From an uncultured Chlamydiae bacterium (GTDB lineage Bacteria; Chlamydiota; Chlamydiia; Chlamydiales; Rhabdochlamydiaceae), in contig CAIJXB010000051.1 in assembly GCA_903824495.1 (NCBI GenBank), forward strand, positions 1 to 64,000: DNA of 64,000 bases. Direction: 5' to 3'. Below the pieces are notes generated by a model. That model saw only the letters and a list, made by a program, of their open reading frames with translations, ran no database searches and was not told the DNA's origin. Positions 1-9,044 of this stretch are shown piece by piece. Position numbers and translations under genes: made by a program. Numbering within the stretch: the stretch's first letter is position 1; each line of letters begins with the position of its first letter.

Positions 1-1755
1 CCCGAGCTTGAAGGCAATTTAGCGGCGAAGGTGACAGAACTTCAAGGAATGTTTGCAAGACCTGCAGAACTTTCTAAGGAAATCAATGCGCTTGCCCTTA
101 AATCTTTAAGAGGAAAGATGAAGAGGATGATAGAAAGTAAGATATCATCCCTAACTGCAAAGCAGTTTTGCGGGGAGATTCTAACAGAAATACCTCCTCA
201 TCGAATCTCCACTTTCGTAGACACAGTAGAGGGATTTTATCAGCAGGCATTACTAGATGGAAAATCTCATGAGGAAGCTTTGATTTTTGCGTTAAGTAAG
301 GGAATGCTACGGTCTATGGTTAATCTTCCGAGTTCTGATGAGATTGAGGCTAACGAAGAGTTGAAAGACCGAATTGATTCCGATCCGGAACTTAAGGACT
401 ATATATGTCCCCTTACACTTAATCTTGTAGGATCGGATGCCGTATACTTAAAACAAAGGGTAGATGGAAATGGGAATCCTAGAGATCGTTATCATGAAAA
501 AGCCTTAACGGATTGGATTAGAGGAAACCTAACAGATCCGGTGACTAGGGAACCAAGAGCTCTTGCTGATATAAAGCCTGACCTCAAAGGAAGAGAGTTT
601 GTTGAAGGTAAACTTGTTGCTTTACTCTATCCTGAGTTAATTCCGGAGCAAATAGAGGCTCCTGCAGCTATAGAAGCCTTGCACAGCAAGGCTCTTTTGC
701 TAGCCCTTGCAGCTGCGTATCCTGTGATACAAGAGAAGCATGAAGGATCAGTCGAAAAGATAATCAATCGCTTTGCTCTTATTGTAGAAGGAATGAACTG
801 GAAAGGAGAAGAGGTAGTATTTCCTTGTTTTCCTGTTATAAAAGAGTTTCTAAGAGATGCAGAGGCGAAGCTAACTGATGAAAACTTAGAAAAGGTCAAA
901 GCTGACCTTATAAGTAAACTTGGCATATTTATTACATTTTCCCACGAGATAGAATCTTTTCAGTTATCCAGGGGGCCACAAGAAAAGGCACTTGTAATGG
1001 CAGGGGAAGCGATTAGCAGCGGAGCGTCTTTTAAGGAAGTAATGGAACTATTCACAGAATCCGTTAGTTCCGTAACAGAAGAAGATGAGATAAGGGAAGC
1101 CTTTCCCGGATGTCTAATTGGAAAAACTGAGTGGGATACATATTTAGGAACTGTAGAAGAAGTGCCTTTACCGCCAGGAATGCTCGACATTTTAAATCAA
1201 CCTTGTCCTACTAACCCAGAAAAAAAAGTAGGAGAGACGCACACATTAGTGCTGATTCCAGAAACAGTAGATGGGCAGCCCCTTACTCTGAATAGTTTGG
1301 GAGCCCTTGTTAAATCTAAGAGGCATTTTCCGGATACTGAAGCCGGTTATGATCATATGAATTCTAAAGTTGCAGCTCAACATGGGAATACTTTGGCAGG
1401 TCGTTCACATTGGGCATTAATGACAAAAGATGTGCTTCCCGGGAGTAGAAGTAAGCGGTATGCGGAGCAGCAAGCGATGGTTGCTACTCTTGCAAGCACC
1501 TCAGGGGTCTCTTATGAAGTTCCTGGAGTCTTGGATGCAACAGCTTGTATTTTCATGAACTATTTAGCCTCCCCACAAGATGAGAGAGTATTCTTGTTTA
1601 GCAGGGATCCATGGACCTATACGCGATGCAAAGAGCAAATTCGAGACTATCCTGTCGTTGTTGGTGGCTTCGCCCCGGCCGGCCTCGTAGTCAGCGACTA
1701 CGACTCTGACTACGACGCCGACGGCGTTGCGGCCCTACGGAAGTTCTGGTCATAG
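1..1755 (+). CDS. U-box-like domain protein, candidate secreted effector (5' end outside the window)
   Basis: The frame is already open at base 1, so the start lies upstream; the first possible start inside is a GTG at 31. Counting from that GTG, residues 123-178 look like a U-box: CPLT at 126-129, a hydrophobic stretch, a Tyr-x3-Ala-Leu-x2-Trp helix and DPVTREP at 169-175. U-boxes are E2-binding folds of ubiquitin ligases, and ubiquitin-related domains are expanded in amoeba-associated chlamydiae. The C-terminal third (about 395-574) holds SHWALMTKD, DVLPGSR, DPWTYTRC and a terminal VVVGGFAPAGL...GVAALRKF pattern, which I recall from other chlamydial multi-domain proteins but cannot name. 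No signal peptide can be judged because the N-terminus is missing. The last 90 bases are clearly more GC-rich than the rest. The gene abuts a tnpB relic. Ligase activity is inference. Confidence 0.75.
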   Translation, partial: PELEGNLAAKVTELQGMFARPAELSKEINALALKSLRGKMKRMIESKISSLTAKQFCGEILTEIPPHRISTFVDTVEGFYQQALLDGKSHEEALIFALSKGMLRSMVNLPSSDEIEANEELKDRIDSDPELKDYICPLTLNLVGSDAVYLKQRVDGNGNPRDRYHEKALTDWIRGNLTDPVTREPRALADIKPDLKGREFVEGKLVALLYPELIPEQIEAPAAIEALHSKALLLALAAAYPVIQEKHEGSVEKIINRFALIVEGMNWKGEEVVFPCFPVIKEFLRDAEAKLTDENLEKVKADLISKLGIFITFSHEIESFQLSRGPQEKALVMAGEAISSGASFKEVMELFTESVSSVTEEDEIREAFPGCLIGKTEWDTYLGTVEEVPLPPGMLDILNQPCPTNPEKKVGETHTLVLIPETVDGQPLTLNSLGALVKSKRHFPDTEAGYDHMNSKVAAQHGNTLAGRSHWALMTKDVLPGSRSKRYAEQQAMVATLASTSGVSYEVPGVLDATACIFMNYLASPQDERVFLFSRDPWTYTRCKEQIRDYPVVVGGFAPAGLVVSDYDSDYDADGVAALRKFWS

Positions 1756-1767
1756 CCAGATTGGTAG

Positions 1768-1955
1768 GGAAGAAAGCTTGTTCAGATCGATTACTTTTTC
1801 CTTAGCAGCAAGACTTGCAATCATTTAAAAGTGTCAAAGAAAGCCTCTCTTTAAAGGGAGGGATATGGACGTGTGAGCATTGTAAAACAATTCATGATCG
1901 AGACGTGAATGCTGCTCAAAATATAGAAGAAGAGGCTTTAAAAAAAGTAAGCTAA
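1768..1955 (+). pseudogene. tnpB: tnpB (IS605 OrfB) C-terminal fragment, frameshifted
   Basis: Two frames together read as the C-terminal zinc ribbon of a TnpB nuclease. One frame gives GRKLVQIDYFFLSSKTCNH (1768-1824), matching the usual RFFPSSKTC segment. The next gives GGIWTCEHCKTIHDRDVNAA (from about 1858), which contains the CxxC and the HDRD(V/I)NAA catalytic-region motif. The same frame continues past an in-frame TAA at 1953-1955 into LGLTGFEVCGADVRPV, the usual TnpB tail with GxxGxxxCG. So there is at least one frameshift and one premature stop, and most of the gene is missing. It cannot be functional. The Cys pair expected after SSKTC is also lost. Confidence 0.8.
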
Positions 1956-2067
1956 AGTACCTTGGGGCTCACGGGATTTGAAGTCTGTGGAGCGGATGTA
2001 AGACCGGTATGGTAAACTATAAGGCAATCTGCAATGAATCAGAAACCTAAGCTGCGAAGCTTAGGAA

Positions 2068-2089
2068 TTCCCTTTCTTTAGGAAGGGGA
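2068..2089 (+). other. Hairpin at the right end of the tnpB relic (omega-RNA 3'-end type)
   Basis: TTCCCTT at 2068-2074 pairs with AAGGGGA at 2083-2089 (one G-U pair) around the loop TCTTTAGG. Right ends of IS200/IS605 elements have such a hairpin next to a CTTTAG-like motif and a G-rich tail. It may also act as a weak terminator between the converging U-box gene and recF, though there is no T-run after it. Confidence 0.5.
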
Positions 2090-2098
2090 GGAAGTTAA

Positions 2099-3160
2099 CT
2101 AGGTGTTTTGTGTCATGAAAATTTCACCTTTTGAAACTTGAAGAATGTAAGATTCTTCTTCAGAATCAAAAGAAGGAGCAGTCAAAAACGTTTGATTTAA
2201 GTTTTTGACTATCTGCCTTAAAAGTTTGGATCTTTTCGGATCCAAATGACTTCCAAAGTCATCAATGCCAAAAAGGGGGGGAGAGCCGAAGAAGGTTTTA
2301 AATCTTTCCCACTCAGCTAAGCGCAAGGCTGCAATGCAGCCTCTTTTTTGTCCTTCACTGCAATAGGTTTTTACTTCTTGCCCTTGTATATAGAGATGTA
2401 CATCATCTCGATGAGGTCCACTTAAAGTGGATCCAAGCAAAAGTTCTTTTTTGCGATTCTTGTGCCAGTCAGCCAAAAGATCATCGCCCTCAAAAGACTT
2501 TTCATACTTCCAAGTAAAGACTTCTTTCTCTTCAGATAAAAGAGAGATCGTTTTTTCAATGAGTGGCTCTAAAGTAGTGAGCGTTTCAATTCTCTTTTCT
2601 ATCAAATAACTGGCAGAAGCTGCCATGATCTGCTCCCAAGGCTCAAGACCTTGGATCTCTTTAGCTTTTAAAAGGGCGTTACGCTGCTTCATAGCTTTGT
2701 GGTAGCGGCCTAAGTGATGGATGTACATTGGATCCATCTGAGAGATGTGAAGGTCTAAAAAGCGCCTTCTTTCTGCTGGAGAGCCCATGATGATTGAAAT
2801 GTCTTCAGGAGCTAGGAGTACACAAGGTAGGATTCCTAAAAGAGGTAAAAAGCTTGAATAGGAAGTTTGGTTGTAGAGAACCTTACGCCCTGCAGCTCCA
2901 TAAGAGATGCGAAGAGTGTGGGAAATCGAATCTTTAGAAAAGTGAGCTTCAATCAAAAATTCTGTTTGATCATGTTTGATCAGATGAGGAAGATGACTTG
3001 TTCTAAATGATTTACCCGTACTGATGAGATAGATCGCTTCAAGGAGGTTGCTTTTGCCTTCAGCATTGCTCCCTTGGATGCAATTCATCTTAGGAGAAAA
3101 AGTGATCTCTTCCCTAGCGTAATTTCGAAAGCCCGAAAGGATCACTTTTTCAAGGAGCAT
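2099..3160 (-). CDS. recF: DNA replication and repair protein RecF
   Basis: RecF is an SMC-like ATPase that helps load RecA at single-strand gaps. The 353-residue protein begins MLLEKVILSGFRNY, has the Walker A GSNAEGKS at about 30-37, the ABC signature SGPHRDD near 247 and a D-loop region IDDFGSHLD. The length is close to the family norm (about 355-370). It lies 8 bases after dnaN on the same strand, the order recF-dnaN-smpB being the chlamydial one. The extreme C-terminus (GEIFMTQNT) ends directly at the right end of the tnpB relic, so the last residues may have been altered by that insertion. Confidence 0.96.
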   Translation of the reverse strand: MLLEKVILSGFRNYAREEITFSPKMNCIQGSNAEGKSNLLEAIYLISTGKSFRTSHLPHLIKHDQTEFLIEAHFSKDSISHTLRISYGAAGRKVLYNQTSYSSFLPLLGILPCVLLAPEDISIIMGSPAERRRFLDLHISQMDPMYIHHLGRYHKAMKQRNALLKAKEIQGLEPWEQIMAASASYLIEKRIETLTTLEPLIEKTISLLSEEKEVFTWKYEKSFEGDDLLADWHKNRKKELLLGSTLSGPHRDDVHLYIQGQEVKTYCSEGQKRGCIAALRLAEWERFKTFFGSPPLFGIDDFGSHLDPKRSKLLRQIVKNLNQTFLTAPSFDSEEESYILQVSKGEIFMTQNT

Positions 3161-3168
3161 GTATTTGC

Positions 3169-4260
3169 TTATGCTCCGAGTCGCATTGGCATCAATACAA
3201 ACTGCGTGTTAGAAGAATCTGTGATAAGTCCTGGATTGTAGGCATTTTCGATCCCAAAAAGAACCACTTCATCTTTGCTGTGACGCAAGATGTCTAAAAA
3301 GTAGTGGGGATTGAAAGCAATTTCCATCGGCTCGCCTTGATAATTTACTGGCATGTTGACATTTCCCTCACCAACGCTGCCGCTTGCGGCGGATAGTGCA
3401 AGATTGCCAGGTGTAAAGGTGAAGCGAACAGAAGCTCCGCTATCAGGTGTGAATAAGGAGATTTGACGTAAAAGTGTAATCAGTTCTTCTCTATGAAGCG
3501 ATACAGGGGAGCTGTGGGCTCCTGGAATGATACGAGACACATCAGGATATTGTCCTGAGAGAAGTTTTGAGATCAAAGTAGTAGAACCTGATCGTAAAGA
3601 GAGCTTGTCTTCTGTTAGACTAAGCGTAATTTCCTCTTCTTTAGAATCTAAGAGGCGGATCATTTCTTCAACCGCTTTGATTGGCAAGATGAAAGACCCT
3701 AGAGGTGCATCTTTTGCTTCAGCTTGCGATTTAGCAAGTCTTTTCCCGTCGGTTCCAGTGAATGAAGCTGACGAGTCAGTGCACTCTAAAAGAACGCTAC
3801 TAAGTAGTGGACGTGTCTCATCTCTACCTGCTGCAAAGGCAGTTTTCGAAAGAAGCTCTTTAAGAGCAAGTGCTGAAAGGGAGAGCTTAGAAGAGGCTGG
3901 AAGATCAGAAATTTCTGGATATTCTTGCTTGCTGATCCCTTGCATTTTAAACTTAGAAGATCCTGAAATGATTGTTGCGGAGGATCCTGTGCTATGGATT
4001 TCAACGAGGGGAGAGGTCAATTCTAAAATAAGAGGAATAAATTTCTTTGCAGGAAGAGCAATAGATCCTTCTTCTAGGATTTCAGCGCCGATGTGCGCTT
4101 GAATGCTAATGGATAGGTCTGTAGCGCTCAAAACAAGCTCGCCATCTTTAGCTTCGATCAAGATGTTGAGAAGAGTTGGAATGGAAGGTTTAGAAGGAAC
4201 AATGTTTTGAAGTTTTCTGCTTAAAGATGCAAGTTCCGATTGGGAAACAACGACTTTCAT
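3169..4260 (-). CDS. dnaN: DNA polymerase III sliding clamp, beta subunit
   Basis: The beta clamp encircles DNA and holds polymerase III and other partners. The protein has 363 residues and reads MKVVVSQSELASLSRKLQNI at the N-terminus and ends in the usual FVLMPMRLGA-type tail (M-P-M-R). I use the ATG at 4260 because AAGGAG lies 8-10 bases upstream; a longer frame to 4317 adds 19 non-family residues. It is upstream of recF and 74 bases downstream of smpB, all on the minus strand, probably one unit. Confidence 0.97.
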   Translation of the reverse strand: MKVVVSQSELASLSRKLQNIVPSKPSIPTLLNILIEAKDGELVLSATDLSISIQAHIGAEILEEGSIALPAKKFIPLILELTSPLVEIHSTGSSATIISGSSKFKMQGISKQEYPEISDLPASSKLSLSALALKELLSKTAFAAGRDETRPLLSSVLLECTDSSASFTGTDGKRLAKSQAEAKDAPLGSFILPIKAVEEMIRLLDSKEEEITLSLTEDKLSLRSGSTTLISKLLSGQYPDVSRIIPGAHSSPVSLHREELITLLRQISLFTPDSGASVRFTFTPGNLALSAASGSVGEGNVNMPVNYQGEPMEIAFNPHYFLDILRHSKDEVVLFGIENAYNPGLITDSSNTQFVLMPMRLGA

Positions 4261-4334
4261 GAGACTGGCTCCTTTTCTTTTGATAGTATATATTAAGAAA
4301 GGATCATAGTCGAACAAACGGCATTCGTCAATTG

Positions 4335-4799
4335 TTATTCGTCGCGACTTTTCATTGCACGGTCTATTTCTTTTTTGTGCTCTCTTGATTTAAGAGCCTC
4401 TCGCTTGTCATGCGCTTTTTTTCCTTTGGCAATGGCAATTTTAACCTTGATCAGTCCCTTTTTTAAATAAAGACCTAAAGGGATGAGAGAAAGACCTTGT
4501 CTTTGAGATTGATCTTTGAGTTTGAGAATTTCGTTTTTGTGAAGAAGAAGTTCTCGATCTCTTTTTTCTTCGTGATTGTGGATGTTCCCAAATTTATAAA
4601 GTGAGATGCTCGCGCCTTTTAAAATAACGCGCTTTCCAGAAATGAGGATATAAGAGTCTTGTAGATTGCCGCCGTGATCTTTGAGCGACTTGACTTCGGT
4701 CCCTTGTAAAATGATCCCAGCTTCTAAGGTATCTAGGATCTCATAGTCGTGGGAGGCTCGTTTGTTGGAGACAAGGTCTCCTTCTTTAGATTTAGCCAT
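4335..4799 (-). CDS. smpB: SsrA-binding protein SmpB
   Basis: SmpB binds tmRNA and delivers it to stalled ribosomes for trans-translation. The 154-residue protein has the family core: NKRASHDYEILDTLEAGI, LQGTEVKSL, a central beta barrel and the lysine-rich tail KGKKAHDKREALKSREHKKE that inserts in the mRNA channel. Length is normal. It is the first gene of the smpB-dnaN-recF group. Confidence 0.97.
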   Translation of the reverse strand: MAKSKEGDLVSNKRASHDYEILDTLEAGIILQGTEVKSLKDHGGNLQDSYILISGKRVILKGASISLYKFGNIHNHEEKRDRELLLHKNEILKLKDQSQRQGLSLIPLGLYLKKGLIKVKIAIAKGKKAHDKREALKSREHKKEIDRAMKSRDE

Positions 4800-4814
4800 A
4801 ATGTTTTACTTAAC

Positions 4815-6263
4815 TTATCTTGCAAAGAGAGTTTGTCCTAGAGTCGTTACACGGAAACAATCTTTTCCATGGATGGTGCCTACTTGTACAATCCCGGCTT
4901 CAAAAAGCCATCCTAGGACTGTTGCTTTCAAGAATCTAGCATCTTCTTCAGAATATTTTGGAATGGTGTATTCCCAGTTTTTTCCGGCTTTTTTTAGCAC
5001 GATGTTTAATTCTTCTCTTAGAGGCACATGAATACCTTTGAAGAAGTCATCGAAAAGAACCCAATTCTTGTAAAGAACGCGAGAGATACTTTTCTCAGCT
5101 TCTCTTAAAGCTTTTTCTGTGCAGCTCTCAGGAGAAACATCTTTATCTAGAATGCGATTTCTAGGGTGCCTATAGAAATATAGAGATTGACCATCTAGGC
5201 GCATGCTGAGCCACTCATCTGTTGTGTCTGTAGTCTGGAGCTTGTTTTCTGAGATAGATCCAAGCCGTACTAAAGTGAGTTTTGCAATCAAGTAATGAAC
5301 GTAAGGTCTATAGACAGCAGGATCTTTACTTAATGCAGGGAAGAGGGGAAGCAGTGCGTTTAAAGTAGCTTCTTCGGGAAGAAGCAGTCCGTCTTTTGTC
5401 TCTTGTAAAGAGATAGGTTTCTTTTTGCATGCGTCGATTAGGACTTTTAAGTCTTGTACAAAAGAGTATTCGCTTGGGCGTTTGAGCTCAATTTCTTCTG
5501 TGTTTTCAAGAGAAGTGACTTCGGTTGTTTTCAAAAACTGTAGATAGTCTCGCCATTCTTGAAAAGGTGTTACCTTTTCTTCCCAGGCATCGCCAACTTT
5601 CCTATATCCAAGACAGCAAACAAAGCTAAATTCTAAGTGGAGTAGGTACTCTTCAAAGAGTTCTCTTGAGATGTTGTATTTTTGCATGAGCTCAAGGGAG
5701 GATACTTCAAAGTTTTCTGAGGTATAAACGTCTTCGATAATATTCTTTAAAATAGGCTCGCCTAAATTGAGCTCCATGATGTAGCGCTGGAAGATCTGAG
5801 GCGTCTCTAGGTATTTTTCAACTAGGGATTCAAAGATATTATTTGATGTGCGGGGGATCGAATACCAAACAGGAAGAACGTGGATAGGTGTTTTTTTAAG
5901 GAGGCTTTGGAGGAAGTCCATGCCAGGCTTAAAGTCCTCATCAAATTTTTCAATTTGAAATTCAAAATACTTTCTCATTTCTTTGTCGACGATGATGTCA
6001 GAGCCTTCAAGGGACAAAAGGCCTGTTTGGCTGAACTTCTGCAAAATAGGGCGGAGTTCTTCCTCTGCTATATCGACACTTTTAGAGAGTTTTTCAATAG
6101 GGATCAGGATGGAACTATATAAAATTTCCTCTAAAACTTCTATGTCTGTGGTTGTAAAATGAGCCATCAGAAGACGGTTTTGGATGTCCTTCTGGTAATT
6201 GTAGTCGGTTAAACTGATTTTGTTTTTCCGAGGAGAAGCGGCTTCTAATAAACAACTGGTCAT
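4815..6263 (-). CDS. Conserved hypothetical protein with winged-helix-like N-terminus
   Basis: I do not recognise a named family. The protein of about 482 residues is soluble, acidic and mostly helical, with no signal peptide. Residues about 33-90 (DIEVLEEILYSSILIPIEKL then DIAEEELRPILQKF and LLSLEGSDIIV) look like a winged-helix module, and similar helix-turn-helix spacing recurs near 205-225. The ATG at 6263 is my choice; the frame also allows a TTG at 6272 and an ATG at 6167, and no start has a strong ribosome site. It lies 15 bases upstream of smpB on the same strand, so it may be co-transcribed with the replication genes. A DNA-binding role is inference only. Confidence 0.7.
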   Translation of the reverse strand: MTSCLLEAASPRKNKISLTDYNYQKDIQNRLLMAHFTTTDIEVLEEILYSSILIPIEKLSKSVDIAEEELRPILQKFSQTGLLSLEGSDIIVDKEMRKYFEFQIEKFDEDFKPGMDFLQSLLKKTPIHVLPVWYSIPRTSNNIFESLVEKYLETPQIFQRYIMELNLGEPILKNIIEDVYTSENFEVSSLELMQKYNISRELFEEYLLHLEFSFVCCLGYRKVGDAWEEKVTPFQEWRDYLQFLKTTEVTSLENTEEIELKRPSEYSFVQDLKVLIDACKKKPISLQETKDGLLLPEEATLNALLPLFPALSKDPAVYRPYVHYLIAKLTLVRLGSISENKLQTTDTTDEWLSMRLDGQSLYFYRHPRNRILDKDVSPESCTEKALREAEKSISRVLYKNWVLFDDFFKGIHVPLREELNIVLKKAGKNWEYTIPKYSEEDARFLKATVLGWLFEAGIVQVGTIHGKDCFRVTTLGQTLFAR

Positions 6264-6493
6264 ATTTTTCAACTTTTTTAAAAAGTTTTCGGGGTCTACT
6301 GATCAGAATAATACATTGAGTTATTTGTGACAATCTTTACTCGTAATAAATCGCATGTTTTATATATTCTTTTTTTTAACCAAGGCTTTTAAGGGGGGTA
6401 TGGGGAAGGAAAAAGCCTATTTCAATAATGGTGACTTTTTGCTATCCTGGCTCTAATTTTTTAATGATAAAATAAAAGCTCTAAGGAAAATCC

Positions 6494-9034
6494 ATGGAAA
6501 AGCGCAAATACGATCACCAGAGAATCGAACAAAAGTGGCAAAAATATTGGGAAGATAGAGGTACTTTTGAAGCGGAAGTTGACCTCTCCAAACCTAAGTA
6601 CTATGTTTTAGATATGTTCCCATACCCTTCGGGAGCAGGTCTACATGTAGGACATGTAACCGGATATACAGCTACTGATGTGATCTCTCGCTACAAGCGT
6701 CAAAAAGGATTTAATGTGCTGCATCCGATGGGGTGGGACAGTTTTGGGCTTCCAGCTGAACAGTACGCGATCCGTACCGGAACGCATCCTTCCATTACAA
6801 CAGAAAAGAACATCAATACTTACAGACGGCAGTTAAAGTCACTCGGCCTTAGTTATGATTGGTCAAGAGAGTTTGCGACAAGCGATCCTAAATATTATAA
6901 GTGGACTCAGTGGATCTTTACGAAGCTTTATGAAAAAGGCCTTGCCTATGAAGCTGAGATGATGGTGAATTTCTGTCCTGCACTCGGAACTGTTCTTGCA
7001 AATGAAGAAGTAGAAGATGGTAAGTCAAAAGAAGGTGGATATCCGATTGAACGGAGACCTCTTCGTCAGTGGGTTTTAAAGATTACAGCTTACGCAGAAA
7101 GGCTTCTTCAAGATTTGGATCTTTTGGATTGGCCTGATCATTTGAAAAAACTACAAACGCATTGGATTGGTAAGAGTGAGGGTGCCAAGATCTGTTTTAA
7201 AGAAGAAAAAACAGGCGAAGATATTTTTGTTTTCACGACAAGACCAGATACTCTATTCGGCGTGACCTATGTAGTGCTATCGCCTGAACACTCTTTAGTC
7301 TCTAAAATCACTACAGTAGAGCAAAAGAAACAAGTAGAAGAGTACTGCAAAAAAATCAGCAGTAAGTCTGATCTTGAAAGAACAGATCTAGCCAAAGATA
7401 AAACAGGAGTTTGGACCGGTGCTTACGTAATCCATCCAATCACTGAAAAAAAGGTTCCTGTTTGGATTTCAGATTATGTACTCATGAATTATGGGACAGG
7501 CGCCGTTATGGCGGTTCCTGCTCATGATGAAAGAGACTTTGAGTTTGCTAAACAGTTTGATTTGAAGATTATTCCAGTCATCGATCCCGGTCACGCTTTT
7601 GAAACAAGAGAAGATGTTCTGCAAGGTAATGCGTGCTTTTGTGGTGAAGGGCAGATGATCCATAGTGAAGCATTAGACCTTTCCTTAACAGGCCAACTTA
7701 GTTCTGACGCTAAAAAAGCAGTGATTGCTTATCTAGAAAAGAAGGGAGTAGGAGAGGGGACTATACAATATAAACTCAGAGACTGGCTTTTCTCTCGTCA
7801 GCGCTACTGGGGCGAGCCATTTCCTATTTTACACTTCGAAGACGGAAGCAAAAGAGTGCTTGATGTTTCAGAGCTTCCTCTTTGCCCTCCAGAGCTTAAA
7901 GATTACAAACCATCACCAACAGGTGAAAGCCCTTTAGCAACAGCTCGCGGCTGGGTTGAGATCGTGGATTTGAAAACCGGAAGGAAGGCTTTAAGAGAAA
8001 CCAACACCATGCCGCAATGGGCAGGTTCTTGCTGGTATTACTTGCGCTTTTGTGATCCTAAAAATGACATGGAAGCTTGGGGAAAAGAAGCTGAAAAGTA
8101 TTGGATGTCGGTCGATCTCTATGTGGGAGGCGTGGAACACGCAGTGCTCCACCTTCTTTATGCGCGTTTTTGGCATAAGGTCCTTTATGACTGCGGTCTT
8201 GTCTCTACAGCTGAGCCTTTTCAAACGCTGCGCAATCAAGGCCTTGTTATAGCTAGATCTTTCCAAAGAGAAACAGGTGGATATGTTGCTCCGGAAGAAG
8301 TAGAGGAGAAAAATGGAGAGTACATCCATAAAGAAACAGGAGAAAAACTCCGCAGTCAAATTGAAAAGATGTCCAAATCTAAACTCAACGGTCTAACACC
8401 TGATGAGATCATTGAAGAGTATGGAGCTGACGCTCTTCGCATGTATGAGCTTTTCATGGGACCTTTTGATAAAGAAAAAATCTGGAACCAAGATTCCGTC
8501 AGTGGATGCAAACGATTTTTGAACCGCTACTTTGACATGGTCTATTCAGACAAAGTATGTGATGAGGAATCTGAAGAGGCGATGAAGCTGATCCATAGAG
8601 TGACGTATGCGGTGGCTCAAGACATCGAAGGTCTGCAATTCAATACTGCGATTGCAAAGATGATGGAGTTCATGAACAACTTCACAGTTCTTGAAAAATA
8701 TCCGAAGAAAGCGCTTCGCATGTTCACTCAAATCTTAAGTCCTTTTGCCCCGCACATCACAGAGGAAGCTTGGGAGCATTTAGGAGGAGAGGGGGATCTT
8801 TCTTATGTAGCGTATCCAGAAGTGGATCCTCAGTACCTCCAAGATCAGACAGCTCTTTGTGTTGTTCAGATCAATGGAAAGCTAAGAGGCAAGTGGCTAT
8901 TTCCTAGAGATCAAACGGAAGGAGAAGTGCTCGCTTTTATTAAAACGCAGCCTCAGATTCAAAAGCATGTTGTGGGATCCATTAAAAAGGTTGTCTACAT
9001 TCCGAACAAACTGATAAATCTTGTTGTAGAGTAA
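6494..9034 (+). CDS. leuS: Leucyl-tRNA synthetase
   Basis: Class I synthetase charging tRNA-Leu. The 846-residue protein shows the HIGH-type motif HVGH at 51-54 (after PYPSGAGL), the CP1 editing domain with TTRPDTLFG and the GTGAVMAVPAHDERD segment that binds misacylated substrate, and KMSKS at 625-629. The length matches bacterial LeuRS. The start has an AAGGAAA ribosome site 6-8 bases upstream. waaA follows after 10 bases, the same pairing as in Chlamydia. Confidence 0.98.
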   Translation: MEKRKYDHQRIEQKWQKYWEDRGTFEAEVDLSKPKYYVLDMFPYPSGAGLHVGHVTGYTATDVISRYKRQKGFNVLHPMGWDSFGLPAEQYAIRTGTHPSITTEKNINTYRRQLKSLGLSYDWSREFATSDPKYYKWTQWIFTKLYEKGLAYEAEMMVNFCPALGTVLANEEVEDGKSKEGGYPIERRPLRQWVLKITAYAERLLQDLDLLDWPDHLKKLQTHWIGKSEGAKICFKEEKTGEDIFVFTTRPDTLFGVTYVVLSPEHSLVSKITTVEQKKQVEEYCKKISSKSDLERTDLAKDKTGVWTGAYVIHPITEKKVPVWISDYVLMNYGTGAVMAVPAHDERDFEFAKQFDLKIIPVIDPGHAFETREDVLQGNACFCGEGQMIHSEALDLSLTGQLSSDAKKAVIAYLEKKGVGEGTIQYKLRDWLFSRQRYWGEPFPILHFEDGSKRVLDVSELPLCPPELKDYKPSPTGESPLATARGWVEIVDLKTGRKALRETNTMPQWAGSCWYYLRFCDPKNDMEAWGKEAEKYWMSVDLYVGGVEHAVLHLLYARFWHKVLYDCGLVSTAEPFQTLRNQGLVIARSFQRETGGYVAPEEVEEKNGEYIHKETGEKLRSQIEKMSKSKLNGLTPDEIIEEYGADALRMYELFMGPFDKEKIWNQDSVSGCKRFLNRYFDMVYSDKVCDEESEEAMKLIHRVTYAVAQDIEGLQFNTAIAKMMEFMNNFTVLEKYPKKALRMFTQILSPFAPHITEEAWEHLGGEGDLSYVAYPEVDPQYLQDQTALCVVQINGKLRGKWLFPRDQTEGEVLAFIKTQPQIQKHVVGSIKKVVYIPNKLINLVVE

Positions 9035-9044
9035 ACGAGGACCT

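Larger units (their letters stand above)
1768..2098 (+). mobile_element. Relic of an IS200/IS605-family element (3' end of tnpB plus right end)
   Basis: The segment between the U-box gene and recF holds only the last part of a TnpB (OrfB) gene and its downstream end. There is no tnpA and no left end. The 3' tail at 2056-2098 carries the compact hairpin and purine-rich tail (GGAAGGGGAGGAAGTT) typical of IS605-type right ends, the part that in active elements also forms the 3' end of the omega/re-RNA guide. The element ends exactly at the recF stop codon, which is on the other strand. Confidence 0.7.

Noticed and set aside
3527..4102. A 191-codon plus-strand frame inside dnaN
   Set aside because: It is the complement of a well-conserved gene and has no family features.
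6381..6412. Terminator-like GGCTTTT...AAAAGCC hairpin before leuS
   Set aside because: The stem is short with a long loop and there is no T-run; support is too weak.
7991..8359. A 122-codon minus-strand frame inside leuS
   Set aside because: It is a shadow of leuS, with biased composition and no ribosome site.
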